Notes under the pieces: model-generated | The model's database searches: none | The model's input: only the letters and a program-made list of their open reading frames with translations | What the model was told of the DNA's origin: nothing | Position numbers and translations under genes: made by a program | In this document: one piece after another, positions 11,831 through 23,102 of the stretch | Position numbering within the stretch: position 1 is the first letter of the stretch | How the letters are laid out: each line of letters opens with the position of its first letter | Assembly: GCA_031761405.1 (NCBI GenBank) | Contig: JASEVX010000011.1 | Location: 35,455,955 to 35,519,954, forward strand | DNA length: 64,000 nucleotides | Source: Serripes groenlandicus | Lineage: Eukaryota > Mollusca > Bivalvia > Cardiida > Cardiidae | Direction: 5' to 3'

Positions 11831-11982
11831 AAATATTTGATGGTAAGTACCCAATTAATAAGCACCTAGCTGGCGACTGTCTACGGATCTTATACAAATT
11901 GACGGAAAGGTCAATTCAATTATTCTAAAATTTTAGTGGGTTTAGAGACCCCTTGCATGCTAGTTATGCTGGAATAGCAATA

Positions 11983-12392
11983 CCCTTTCCCAAATACAAT
12001 AGTTCTGCTGCAGACGAATTTGAAAACATCTAGGCAAATTATGGAGACCATCTCTTAACTCTTTCAACGCCGAATTGTTTAAAGTAGACGCCTCCATGCT
12101 CAAAATCGAGCGTCTCCATTTCTCATGTAATAACAATTTGGACTATTTTGATAACTAAAAGGCAAACAATGCTGATTTCAGGTGAGACAGCTCGTCACGA
12201 GCTGACTCAGCTGAATCTGCATTGTTTGTAAAAAACCTCAATATTGCCTTTGGCGCTGACAGAGTTAAACTAAAGGCATATATCTGAAAACGTTGTAGAA
12301 AAGAGAGAAATATCTCATCATGAGTAATTTCTCCTTTTGATAAGTGTTTGAAAAAGTCATCATCTACAGATTCGTATGCAAGTTGGAAAGGG
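11983..12392 (+). mobile_element. A' TTAA MITE split by a family C insertion
   Basis: Left part 11983-12054 (CCCTTTCCCAAATAC, CTGCTGCAGACGA) and right part 12269-12392 (GAGAAATATCTCATCATGAG, GGAAAGGG) flank the family C element at 12055-12268. Confidence 0.65.
12055..12268. mobile_element. Family C TTAA MITE
   Basis: TTAACTCTTTCAACGCCGAA to TTTGGCGCTGACAGAGTTAA with central GAGACAGCTCGTCACGAGCT. It lies inside an A' element, so it is the younger insertion. Confidence 0.82.
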
Positions 12393-12585
12393 TTTCTGCA
12401 GCAGACGACTTTTGCAAACATCGTGACAAAACGAGAAATTGCTTAAAACGAGCAATTTCTCCTTTGCCACAATGTTTTCAACTTTTTTCAGTAATTATAC
12501 CTACAATTATAGAGATTTTCCATATTTTTGAGTAGGCATTTTAGAAGTTGTCTACTGCAAATTTGCTGTATGTGGGAAAGGGTTA
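12390..12585 (-). mobile_element. A' TTAA MITE, left border missing
   Basis: CTGCAGCAGACGACTTTTGC, GAAATTGCTTAAAACGAGCA hairpin, GTATGTGGGAAAGGGTTAA. Confidence 0.65.
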
Positions 12586-12937
12586 AAACGATATGACCAT
12601 ACTGTCTGCCTTCCTTATAATACGTGTTGACAGGCATAGATCACAAAGAGATGCACTGGATAAGGGTTTCACTTTTAAAGGAATATTAGAATTACCAACG
12701 GGGATAACGCCACGGTCATCGTGGATGTATAACTGATATAAATCACGCTTCAATTCGCCTGGAAATAATCCGAGCCACCCCACAGTGAAAATCTAGCTAA
12801 GAAAATGACATGTTCTCCTTTTTCCATCACGATGCTTTTGAGATTATACTCCAAATGTTCACATTGTAAGAATGTTTTCGTTATATTGTTTTTCAATTCA
12901 CGTGACATTGAAATATATCATGCACGTAACATTACGT

Positions 12938-13148
12938 TTAACTCTTTCAGCTTCATAGGCAATATTGAGGTTTATAAACAATGCAGATTCAGGTGAGTCA
13001 GCTCGTGACGAGCTGTCTCACCTGAAATCAGCATTGTTTGCCGTTTAGTTATCAAAATAGTCCAAATTATTATTTCATGAGAAATGGAGACGCCCGATTC
13101 TAAACATGGAAGATTCCACTTTAAACAATTCGGCTCTGAAAGAGTTAA
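12938..13148. mobile_element. Family C TTAA MITE
   Basis: TTAACTCTTTCAGC to GGCTCTGAAAGAGTTAA; central AGGTGAGTCAGCTCGTGACG palindrome. Confidence 0.8.
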
Positions 13149-13230
13149 TATAGCATTTATTGCACTTGTGATAAGCATTCATGGTGTTTTCGAGAGTTGT
13201 CTGCCGTGATATATAACGGTTGAGATTGGC

Positions 13231-13444
13231 GTTTACTCTTTCAGCGCCGAATTGTTTAAAGTAGACCCTTCCATGTTCAAAATCGGGCATCTTCATTTCT
13301 CATGTAATATAAGTTTGGACTATTTTGATAACGAAAATGCAAACAATACTGATTTCAGGTGAGACAGCTCGTTACGAGCTGACTCACCTGAATCAGTATT
13401 GTTTGCAAACACATCAATTTTGCCTTTGGCGCTGAAAGACTTAA
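13231..13444. mobile_element. Family C TTAA MITE
   Basis: ACTCTTTCAGCGCCGAATTG to CTTTGGCGCTGAAAGACTTAA; left border TTTA, right TTAA. The two-armed centre CAGCTCGTTACGAGCTG is intact. Confidence 0.8.
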
Positions 13445-13449
13445 ACTCC

Positions 13450-14655
13450 AAACATTCTGAACTGCTCGCAGATGCAATATGACCCCCTTTAACATCGGTC
13501 GACTTACGCGGCACGTAAATATTTGTTTTCGGACAACTTTTCAAACTCTCAAGCATTGACGTACACAAATTAAATAAACATCGCCAAAGGCCTATTGTTA
13601 TCAGGGTTCTTCCGTTTTCATGTTAACTTGTAATAGATCAAAAAGACTCCCGTTAAAGAGGAACAATGGCATTGGAAAAATATGTTTGTTTGCGTTTGGT
13701 GATATGATAATACTCAGACTACCTTATGCAAGTTCGCTGTCTGATCTGGACCTTCGCGTGTACTGTATTGTGTGATACATTGGTATTATGGTGTTTTAAT
13801 AAATAAACCATAGACACGCTTCTATGCAAACTTCTAAATATGTCCCGTTTTACTTCGATCCGTAACCACAACAGAACACTGCCCATGAAAGAGTATCAAA
13901 TGGTACCGCACAATTATTTAATTTTTCCAGTCAGTTTTATTCCAATGCTTGGACTACTAAAGTTGCTGCAAATATGGCGTCAAGCAAACATACTTGATTT
14001 TTATTTTGTCTGCGACACGTCTTTCATTCAATAGCACATGCGTCGTTTATCATTGGGGCTAAATTAGAAGCTATTTTCTATGGCGTTAAATCATAGCATC
14101 CATGTACTGTATGCGAAAAAAGTTATACTAAGGACGTTTATGATTCCCAGAGCATTTACGGTTATGATAATGACAACGTGGTCCCCTTTTTGCTGATCTT
14201 TTATATCTTCGACGTTTCCATAACGAGTGTAAATTATCACACCGCGTTATTTGTCCAATAAATATTAACACAGCAAGCGCTGTTTACCGGACGTAACCTC
14301 TGGACAATTAGCGAACTGGTCAGAGTATTGGTCATCCATTGTCCGAAATTGTCATTATTGTCATACACTGGACAATCGAAGGGTCGCAGAGTTTCGATCT
14401 CATTGTCCGCAAAACGGATGAAACGTAATTCAATTTTACAGTCGATGAATATGGATACCAGTTTTCAATTAATAGAAAACAAATAGGAACGGCGGAACCT
14501 TTTACAAATGAAAACTCCTTTAGACGTCATATGCAAAATGGTCAGTATACTACTACAGTATATATATATACGCATCTCCCCTTTGACAATAAATAGTAAT
14601 AGATGTATTCAATCATATTTCAGTTATTTTGAATTTGAATTCGGTATTCAGGAAA
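13450..14655. other. Non-coding stretch
   Basis: No gene seen. Near 14235-14410 the strings GTCCAATA, TGGACAAT and TTGTCCG recur in both orientations (at least six times) without forming a clear element. Confidence 0.35.
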
Positions 14656-14660
14656 ACAGT

Positions 14661-14884
14661 TCAACTCTTTCACAAAGTCGACCCGACCCATCCATGTTGA
14701 AAATTGGACCACTCCATTTTTCGTCTAACAGGAAAGTAGGTAAAAGTTAATGTCTAAGTGGCAAACAATGCAGATTTCAGGACACAGACAGCTCGTTGTG
14801 AGCTGTCTCATATGACGAGCTGTCTCATCTGAATCTGCATTGTTTGCAAAAGCCTTTAATTGCCTTTGGCAGCGAAAAGATTAT
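14661..14884. mobile_element. Family C MITE, diverged
   Basis: CAACTCTTTCAC to CTTTGGCAGCGAAAAGATTA; the centre has an extra copy of the GAGCTGTCTCAT arm. Borders no longer TTAA. Confidence 0.65.
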
Positions 14885-15105
14885 TGCCACATTCGACAAT
14901 ATGTCAGTCATATCACGCTGTTTCTTTGGTAAATTACACATCATGATGGTGAGTCGTAATGCTATCCCCTCAATAGTGCGCGGCAAGGAAGGAAGCCAAT
15001 ACTACCATTGTTTTATGTTATTGGTATGAACCGACCGTGGCTCGAACCCTGGTCTCCCGATCGCGAGGCGAACACTATAGCCACTACACCACCGAGGCGG
15101 TGTAA
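14885..15105 (-). mobile_element. SINE with well-preserved tRNA-like head
   Basis: Minus strand from about 15105: GGTGGTGTAGTGGCTATAGT (A-box region) and GGGTTCGAGCC (B-box), then the body, ending near 14895 at a TGACTGACATATTG tail fragment. Confidence 0.7.
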
Positions 15106-15568
15106 ATTACTCCAGATGGACATACAAAAAATGAAATTTTGAAACTTCTGCAAATATTTCAGACAGTGTCAACAAAGTAAGTAATTAAAAGTTCAAAACT
15201 ATTTTGCCAGTAAATGTAGAAAAACAGTCAATTAAAAGTCATGAAAATGTACTCAAGTTGGCTTACTGGGTACGTCTACCCAGTAAATATGAAGCATAAA
15301 GGATCCCTATATAGATGTTTGCTGTATTTTAAAGTGAAATTATTACTCTAAGTGTATCCCAGAATTATTAGTCTAATAGTTCAAGACAATTTTTGAACAG
15401 TTTTAAAACTTTGACTATACTATCTATAAGCTGGAGTTCAACACCTTTAATAGCACAATATAGATGACATAAACTCACCCCCGACAAAAGCAATAAAGCT
15501 ACGTACAAATTATTATTATTGAGCAAAAATAAAAGGAGTGTGCCATCATTGTGAAAATAAACATGAAG

Positions 15569-15820
15569 AAATCGAGGGTTTGGCGTGAAACGGTTGTAAC
15601 TAAAAACCTATTTTTAAAATCCTGGGTTAGGCGCAATTTTGACCCCTTTGTTAACAATGCAAATTTAGGTGCCATTGCTCAGAACGAGCAATGGCACCTA
15701 CATTTCCATTGTTTACCAGGAAAAATGATTTAACGCTTATAAAGATTTTATGGCGAGGTTTAACTTTGGTAAAAAAATACCAATTTTAGTTACAACCGTT
15801 TCACACCAAGCCCTCGAAAT
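15569..15820. mobile_element. Family E palindromic TIR element
   Basis: Element 15573-15816: CGAGGGTTTGGCGTGAAAC to GTTTCACACCAAGCCCTCG, with AAAT on both sides (15569-15572, 15817-15820). The centre is a hairpin with arms AGGTGCCATTGCTC and GAGCAATGGCACCT. The other copy, at 52688, has opposite orientation. Confidence 0.8.
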
Positions 15821-16280
15821 ATAGCACCCAATCGGTTTCGATGAAACATGTTGTGAGGTATTCATGCGCATTAATGAGAAGCTGGAGTATCAATGCTCGG
15901 GCGATAAGAATCAAAACGAGGCTAAACTGTCGATAGATATCACGGTTTATTGTCGTGCATCGTGGTGGCTACCCTTTCTCTGTTACATACAAATTTCGAC
16001 GGTGATTTTGGAATAATATTGTGGAAAAGAACCAATTTCTGAAAACCATAAATGTGTTCTTTTTTAAAAATGCTTTCAATCCCGGGTCATATTAAAACAG
16101 GAAATCTATTCCATTTAAAAGAACACATACAGATAGATTGTTCCTCGGATGCTTTAAACGAAGACGATGTTATATGAGTGAAAAGGTTAAAATGGTCATT
16201 TGATACTACTTTAAAAAGAAACCTATGTATCTTAATACTCAAACCATACTCAACTTGTTTGACAGAATCGTTCAATGTCA
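15821..16280. other. Non-coding stretch
   Basis: No gene seen; a weak A' trace (CTGCAGCGGACGACTTTTGG) follows at about 16307. Confidence 0.35.
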
Positions 16281-16638
16281 TTCCTCTCAACGATATTTGA
16301 CCCATCTGCAGCGGACGACTTTTGGAAACAATGTGTGAAAACGAGCAATTACTCAGAATGAGTAGTAAAAACATATTCTTACATTCTGATAGATCACAAG
16401 TTACACCAACCATAAGATTATGAGAGATATTATGTCAATGCAGTTATTTTGTTATCATCTTTGTGTAAATTTGAAATAAATATATAAAAAGAAATTTGTT
16501 TTTTGAAAAGGTTTCACAAAAAGGGGAAATGTTAAGTCATACAACTGCAAAGTCATTGCAAACACTTACTTTGTCTATGTGCAGGTTTTGACCTTTTTAC
16601 TTATTCCTTGCATTCATATGCTTGTAACTTGGCTGAAA

Positions 16639-17067
16639 TTAAACCTTTCCCACATGTAGACGCTTTCTGACGCATTTGAAGCAGACGACATTTGAAAAAC
16701 ATCGTGAGAAATTTCACCTTTACCCACAATGTTTTCACCTCTCTTTAATAATAATGCTCTTATTAATGGAGACTTTTCATGTTGTTGTCTCTATGTTATT
16801 AACCCTTTCCCTCATACGACAATTCTGCAGCAGACGACTTTGAACATATTTGTTGTCAAAAAATGAAAAAAAATCTATAATTGAATGGATAACCTATGAC
16901 TAAAAGTGGAAAACATGGTGGCAACAGGAGAAATTGCACGTTTTGTGCAATTTCTTCTTTTGTCACTATGTTTTCAAAATGCCGTCTGCTGCAGAGGCGT
17001 CAAAAAGCGTCTATATGAGGGAAAGGGTTAAATAAGTCTTCTACAGATTTGTTCTATGTGGGAAAGG
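16639..17067 (-). mobile_element. A' TTAA MITE split by a family A insertion
   Basis: Left part 16639-16798 (AAACCTTTCCCACATGTAGA) and right part 17032-17067 (GATTTGTTCTATGTGGGAAA) flank an intact family A copy. Confidence 0.75.
16799..17031 (+). mobile_element. Family A TTAA MITE
   Basis: TTAACCCTTTCCCTCATACG to TATGAGGGAAAGGGTTAA; hairpin of the GCAC/GTGC type. Inserted at a TTAA inside an A' element. Confidence 0.88.
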
Positions 17068-17069
17068 GT

Positions 17070-18065
17070 CATGTTATCTTGAATGGAGCCAATGTACAAG
17101 TTGGGACTGATTTCTGAGCAGTGTAGGTTTAGATCATCTCGTCTTCCTGATCAATCTAATCAGAATCTACACCAGTTAACATAATCTTATGACAACCTTC
17201 TATAAGAAATTATCTGAATCTTTACTGTTCACAGAGGTAAACGTGTACCTTTTCCCACGCATGGATTCAAAAAAGTGTTTATGTTGTTAGCAAAAGTAAA
17301 GGCTGTTTTTGGATTGTCACAGTTACCTTTAAGTATAACATGTGCTTAATTGTTTTCTTTAATTTGTCATTTTGGAATTCATTCTCAACGCGATTTGCAT
17401 GGATAGTTAGTAAATCCGTTAAACAAATATCGTCGTGGATCGGTTAGCTGTTCATCTCCCATGCAAGTTTCATAACGTAATAAAAGAATGAACTGTATTG
17501 GAATATACATAAAATTGTAATATACACTAAATGCAGACAAATGGTCTTCATTTTGTGACAAGCAATGCTTACTTTTAGTGCCATAAATAATTTAATATTC
17601 CGTTATTAACATTAGCCATGTTAAAATTAGACATACCAGTAGATAATCTGTTACGGTATATATAATTAAACGAATTATCTTTGCTCAAAAAAAAATATCG
17701 TTTAGTTCGAAATAGTTCGGCGTTTTGTTAAACAACACCTATATCTCTCCTCTATTACCATTACACTGTTTAACATAGTCCCTGTATGTTTCCGAAATTT
17801 GATCTATTTGATGTGTTATTTCAATGTTGACTTGTTTTCCCATACGGACGCTTTCTGACTCCGCAGTAAACGACGTTTGAAAACATGATTGCAAAATTAG
17901 AAATTGCTCATGATGTTGGAAAGAGCTAGGTTGGACTACTACTCGACAACATCGACCTGATTCTGACCTCTTAGCAAATATAAACATTATTATGACACGG
18001 TATTTTCCAACAACATGGTGATGTTGTTTTATATGGCTATACTCTCGGTGCGATAACATGTGCAT
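17070..18065. other. Non-coding stretch
   Basis: No gene seen. A decayed A' trace lies near 17845-17935 (CCCATACGGACGCTTTCTG, AGAAATTGCTCATGATG). Confidence 0.35.
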
Positions 18066-18070
18066 AGTTG

Positions 18071-18283
18071 TTAACTCTTTCAGCGCCGAATTGTTTAAAG
18101 TAGACTCTTCCATGGTCATACTCGGACGACTCTATGTTCATGTTATAGGATTTGTGGAATATTTTTATAACTCACAGCCAAACAATGCAGATTTCAGGTG
18201 AGACAGCTCGTTACGAGCTGACTCACCTGAATCTGTATTGTTTGCAAACAGCTCAATTTTGCCTTTGGCGCTGAAAGAGTTAA
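18071..18283. mobile_element. Family C TTAA MITE
   Basis: TTAACTCTTTCAGCGCCGAA to TTTGGCGCTGAAAGAGTTAA; centre AGACAGCTCGTTACGAGCTG. The best-preserved copy. Confidence 0.87.
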
Positions 18284-18304
18284 TGAAAAATTCATTGTGA
18301 TATC

Positions 18305-18532
18305 AGGAATCCACCGTGGCCGAGTGTGGTTAGCGTCGGGGAATTGCTGGGAACCGAGTCGTCCAGGGTTCGATCCCGCGTCGCTGCGGCCATGATTGAG
18401 TGGCCTTGGACAAGGCACATTTCGTAGCCTACTACAGGTTGTTTACGTAGGGATCGTGAATAAATAAACTGTGGCCGTGACATAACTGAAATCATATTAA
18501 AAACGGCGTTAAACAACAAATAAAACAAATTC
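18305..18532 (+). mobile_element. SINE, full length
   Basis: tRNA-like head CGTGGCCGAGTGTGGTTAG (Leu/Ser-like A-box) and GGGTTCGATCCC (B-box), body GGCCTTGGACAAGGCAC, tail AACGGCGTTAAACAAC with A-rich end. Confidence 0.8.
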
Positions 18533-18559
18533 AGTGAATATCATATGAGCCGCGTATGA

Positions 18560-19605
18560 CGATTCGGGGTCCTATTTGGGTCCTATTGTGGTTCCTATTG
18601 GGATCCTATTACGGTCCTATTGGGGTGCCTATTGGGGTCCTATTACGGTCCTATTGTGGTTCCTATTGGGGTCCTATTACGGTCCTATTGGGGTTCCTAT
18701 TGGGGTCCTACTGGGGTTCATGTTGGGGCTCTTATTGAGGGTCCTGTTGTTGTCCTATTTGGGGTCCTGTTGTGTCCTATAAGGGTCCTATTGGAGGTCC
18801 TGTTGGGCGTCCTAAACTGGTCCTATTGGGGTCCTATTGTAAGTCCTATTTGGGTGGGTCCTGTTGGGGTCCTATTGTGGTCCTGTTGGGGTCCTGTCGG
18901 AGTCCTATAAGGGTCATATTTGGGATTATATTAGGGGTCTTATTTGGGATCCTATTGGGGGTCCTGTTGTAGGTCCTATTTGGGGTCCTGTTGGGGTCCT
19001 ATAAGAGTCCTATTAGGGGTACTGTTGGGGTCCTATGAGAGTCCTATTGGGGGTACTGTTGGGTCATATTGGGGATCTTATTGAAGGTCCTGTTGGGGTC
19101 GGATTTGGGTCCTACAAGGGTCATATTGGGTTCCTATATGGGGTCATGTTGGGGTCATATTTGGGGTCCTATTGAGGTCCTGTTGTGCGTCCTTTTCGGG
19201 TCCTATCGTGAATCCTATTAGGGTCCTGTTGGGGTCCTATAATGGTCCTATTATGGGTAAAGTTTAGGGTCCTGTTGGGGTACTATTGTGGGTCCTATTG
19301 GAGTCCGGTTCGTGTCCTATAAGGGTCCTATTGAGGGTCCTGTTGGATGTCCTGTTGGGGTCATATTGTGGGTCCTATTGGGGTCCCGTTGTGGTCCTAT
19401 TTGGGGATCCTTCCGGGGTCCTATAAGGGTCTTATTTTGGATCCTGTCTGGGGTCCTTCCGGGGTCCTATAAGGGTTCTATTTGGGTCCTATTGGGGATC
19501 CTGTTTTGGATCCTGCCGGGGTCCTATAAGGGTCCTATTTGGGATACTATTGGGATTCTATATAGGTCCTATTGGGGCATATTGGGTCTTTAAGGAGGTC
19601 CTTTT
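18560..19605 (+). repeat. Minisatellite, about 11 bp GGGGTCCTATT units
   Basis: About 1 kb of degenerate 10-13 bp units built on GGGGTCCTATT. The plus strand is rich in G and T, with few C or A outside TCCTA. Long open frames inside it are by-products of the repeat. Confidence 0.9.
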
Positions 19606-19609
19606 TTAA

Positions 19610-20810
19610 GGGTGCAATGACAAAACTAAAGGGGGAACAGTTCTATTGTTTTATCTAAATATGCATCTTGTACACGGACAATGAAGAACTGTGCGGAAGC
19701 ACATGCTTATCTATGGGGTCACAGTATAAAGATGCAAAAGGTTAGGCTCATTTGTACAAAGGTCGGGATCAGATCAATATTGCAGGGTAATATCATGTTG
19801 AAAAGAGAAACGTTTACTGTCTTACATCGTTCACGTATTTTTAAAAGCGAATTTCAGAAACAGATGTTCCGATTTCAATGAGAGAAAATCAAATACCAAC
19901 CAACTCATAAACACCATGTCTACTGAAAAAAGTTTAGGGTTATAAATTTATTATCATGAGCGTATTCGAACAAAACGTGCAATTTGAAAAATCAAAAGCA
20001 GTGGTTTAAGTGTTTAAGACCGTTTTATATGGTGCAAGTTTTGACAAGATTACAGGTCCTTGCCATTGTTTCATGGTGTTTAAAAAATAGTTTTTAGCAT
20101 GTTTTGCATCAACTCATTATCTGATATAGATGATTTTTAAGCTTCTACAGTAGACATTTTACAAAACACTTTTTTTTAGAAAACAAGTGTTATTTTGCTC
20201 ATGATGCTCAATTCCTCTTTTAACCAAAATATTTACACTCAAACGTATACATTACGTTCCTTTATAACTATTCACTTTTCTATTTGCTTTAAAATAAAGA
20301 AGAAGAAGAAGAAGAAACATGTTTTCGAATTAAGTTCAAGCATGGAATCGGGAATAGGCTTAACAGAATTCGCCTACACATGATGCATTTTGCGCAAGAC
20401 CCGTCAAGACAACATCCCATACAAACAAAGGGGGGATACATTTTTTCAACATCGATAGCAATAAAAAATAATACCCTCTCATTTTTCAGTATAAAGAGCT
20501 ATTGTGTGCATTAACTCTTTGGCTTACAGAAACACTTTTTCGACATTTGAGTAGCAAACCAACTTTGAGACTTAAACATACGATATTTGCGGACAATCTT
20601 CTTAAAACAATAATGGAAAAGAAGAAGACAATATAAACATGCGTGAAATCTGCACAGCTTTGTCAACTAAGTATAAAAATAATTCTTCCAGTTTTCCTTA
20701 TGTGACAAATTTTCCTTTAAACATTAACACGAGTTAAAAGAAGGTGAATCATCAAAGTATCGCAAGAACGGATATATAAGTAGCCTAATCAAATGCATTC
20801 GTGTTTTCCA
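19610..20810. other. Non-coding stretch
   Basis: No gene seen. A (GAA)n run occurs at about 20299-20320 and a weak MITE trace near 20140-20220. Confidence 0.35.
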
Positions 20811-20812
20811 AA

Positions 20813-21077
20813 TAAGTCGTTCCACGAGAAAACAACCAACAGTGTGGACTCTACGTAAAACACCGACCCAGATTAGCCAAGCATGCCGCGCAGGCTAACC
20901 CGGACAGACACCTTTCGCCTCCTGTGTTTTTTCTGTTTCGTGAATCATTACTCTATACCTCTATCTCCTTGAGACGGAATGTGTCGGCCCGAATTAGCCT
21001 GCGTCGACTGCGCAGGCTGATCTGGATCGATACATTACGCAAAGTCCACAATGTTGGTTTTCTCGTGGAACGGCTCA
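20813..21077. mobile_element. Family B TIR element
   Basis: AAGTCGTTCCACGAGAAAAC to GTTTTCTCGTGGAACGGCTC, flanked by AAAT on both sides. Confidence 0.8.
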
Positions 21078-21207
21078 AATGTTGTCTTCTTTTATTTTAA
21101 TGCAATGCCTCCGGTTGGATATTTAATAAATTGGGAGATTCCATTTCTGCACATCGGGTAATGCACTAATACACTTGAATGATTATCGCACGAGCCGTGT
21201 CAGCCGT

Positions 21208-21334
21208 TCACGTGACCTGCTGCAATACTGATTGCACATCAAATCAATGGAGGAATGGTGATGTAACCAGTGGGGCTACACGTCTAGATCCTAGTAAGGT
21301 GTTAACTCTAAGGCTCTTCTTACTACTCACGTGA
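21208..21334 (+). promoter_or_regulatory. Pair of TCACGTGA E-boxes
   Basis: Two perfect 8-bp palindromes at 21208-21215 and 21327-21334, spaced 119 bp. TCACGTGA is the preferred site of MITF/TFE/USF-type bHLH-zip factors. They lie about 0.5-0.65 kb upstream of the inferred start. The region just after the second one also has short inverted repeats (GTGAGT...ACTCAC; GTGAAG...CTTCAC). Confidence 0.3.
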
Positions 21335-21778
21335 AGTGAAGAATCTGGTGAGTTCGTATGCACTCACTTCGCTGAGTCTTCACTATACGCAGACACAACC
21401 AACATTGCCCATTTTTTGACTGCCGGAGCTCCTAAATATCGAATATCGATCTTAAAATATATACAATACAGATTAACAAGAGTCATTTTCTTATTTATTC
21501 GGACATTCATTCTTATTGGACAGATGTATTGACCACGGATTATCTTAAAAACAAAAATTAGAAGTGATATTGAATGACTTTTTTTTTTAAAGTAAATAAA
21601 TAATTAATTTATATTCATTGCCAAAATAAATGAACGGAACAAGTAAACATTTTATTCGTGGATGTTGAATACATACATCATTTTGATATTATATGAAGGT
21701 TATATTAGAACACGTATATTCAATTGCTCACATATTAAGATAATAGTTTGTTAAATTAAATATCAAGCAAAATATCGC

Positions 21779-21990
21779 TATTTAAACTATCTTCATGTGC
21801 ACGTTAAAGGTGCGGTAATTGCAGTTTCAACCGCGCATGCGTACAAGGAAGGAAGCAGGGATCTGTCAAGGGCGCCATCTTTTGAAGAAGAACTGTCAAA
21901 GAAGCAGACGGACATTTCGTGAAACTTGTCAACTTTTATGAAGACTGAGCACAACTGAATTGAACTCTACATAAGATACTACTTTACAAA
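21779..21990 (+). promoter_or_regulatory. Core promoter and 5' UTR region of PRDM3/16
   Basis: A palindromic CGCGCATGCGTA at 21832-21843 matches the NRF1 site with one deviation. GGCGCCATCTT at 21871-21881 is the reverse complement of the YY1 promoter motif, which usually sits just after the transcription start. TATTTAAA at about 21780 is a possible weak TATA element. This combination just upstream of the first ATG suggests initiation near 21810-21870. The start site itself is inferred. Confidence 0.5.
21938..21958 (+). promoter_or_regulatory. Upstream ORF in the PRDM3/16 leader
   Basis: ATG followed by five sense codons and TGA (MKTEHN), 32 bp before the main ATG. It is the only upstream ATG between the YY1-type motif and the start codon, so if transcription starts near 21870 every leader would carry it. 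Translational effect is inferred. Confidence 0.45.
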
Positions 21991-22027
21991 ATGAGGTCAA
22001 AATGCAAAGCTAGACGTGTTGCCAAAG
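21991..22027 (+). CDS. prdm3/16: PRDM3/16 exon 1, coding part
   Basis: Encodes MRSKCKARRVAK plus the first base of codon 13. Vertebrate MECOM begins MRSKGRARKLA and PRDM16 MRSKARARKLAK, so at least eight of twelve residues are identical and most others conservative. The start codon has A at -3. The exon ends AAAG followed by GTATGT, a strong donor at 22028. In vertebrates the first coding exon of the long isoform likewise encodes just this basic peptide. The match is short, so the call depends on exons 2 and 3 joining in phase and on the PR-domain fragment in exon 3. Confidence 0.85.
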
Positions 22028-22079
22028 GTATGTGGATTTCTTTTTTGGAAACTTCAATGCTGTTTTTGTGTCGCCTGCC

Positions 22080-22253
22080 CTTGTCAAGAGTGTGGCACAT
22101 AGGCGTCACATCATCTCTTCTTCGTCTGTCCGCAAACGACTTTGAAAATACCAGAGACATACGTGTATGTCTCTGAACAATATCTAGCCAACAAATAAAC
22201 ATCTCTATTGAATAGATTTGACTCTTTATGAGTCGTCTGGTGCTAATGGGTTA
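22080..22253. mobile_element. Decayed MITE next to the exon 1 donor
   Basis: CGCAAACGACTTTGAAAATA, a perfect hairpin with 11-bp arms CAGAGACATAC/GTATGTCTCTG and a 2-base loop (22154-22177), GAGTCGTCTGGTGCTAATGG and TTAA. Related to the element at 30741. Confidence 0.5.
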
Positions 22254-22587
22254 AAATGTATCTGCAAGTGTCAAAGTGTAAAATGTTCAAGAATATATGT
22301 GTCACCCTTTACCTTCTACCGATAATTTGTTGCCCTTTTTTAAGTTTTGCAGCATCATGTGTCAATCATAGAAATGTTTCCAAGTGCATAGATGTCATTT
22401 ATGAATAAAGATGCTACATTGAATTAAAAAACAACATAGACTACACAACATATATAGTACTTGTTAGATGCCCCTGTGTTTGCAGCAGACAATAATTAAA
22501 AAAAAATCCACAAAATGTTCAAAAGCCATCTGACTGACAGCAGAGTCATCAAACTTCACCTGTATCATGGTGAAGGGGCATATTATA

Positions 22588-22817
22588 TTAACCCTTTCCC
22601 TCATACAGCAATTCTGCAGCAGACGACTTTGAACGTATTTTGTCAAAAAATAGAAAATCTCCATAATTGAACGGATAACCTATGACAAAAAGTGGAAAAC
22701 ATTGTGGCAAAAGAAGAAATTGCACGTTTTGTGCAATTTCTTCTTTTGTCACTATGTTTTCAAAAAGCCGTCTGCTGCAGAGGCGTCAGAAAGCGTATAT
22801 ATGAGGGAAAGGGTTAA
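22588..22817 (+). mobile_element. Family A TTAA MITE
   Basis: Intact TTAA borders; GCAC/GTGC hairpin; forward. Confidence 0.88.
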
Positions 22818-23102
22818 TACAATTTTAGGAACTTTTCCAACAGTGTTATCAAACGTTGTCTCCTGCAGTGTCAAAAGCTGTCTGTATCAACTCATGGGTT
22901 AACCTAGTCTGGGTTTGAATGTGTAATTAAGGCAGATTCAGCTTTTTTATTTTTTTAAAATATCCTTTTGCAGCCGGCCAGACTTATTTTGAAGTATCTG
23001 CATCAGTCTTCTTTCGAAAACATTGTAATAAAAGGAGAAATTGCTCATATTAGCAATTTCTCCATTTGACACTATGTTTTCAACTGGTTTCAGGAATTCT
23101 TC

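Noticed and set aside
18556..19593. Long open frames of Gly/Leu/Val-rich repeats
   Set aside because: They are translations of the 11 bp minisatellite in several frames.
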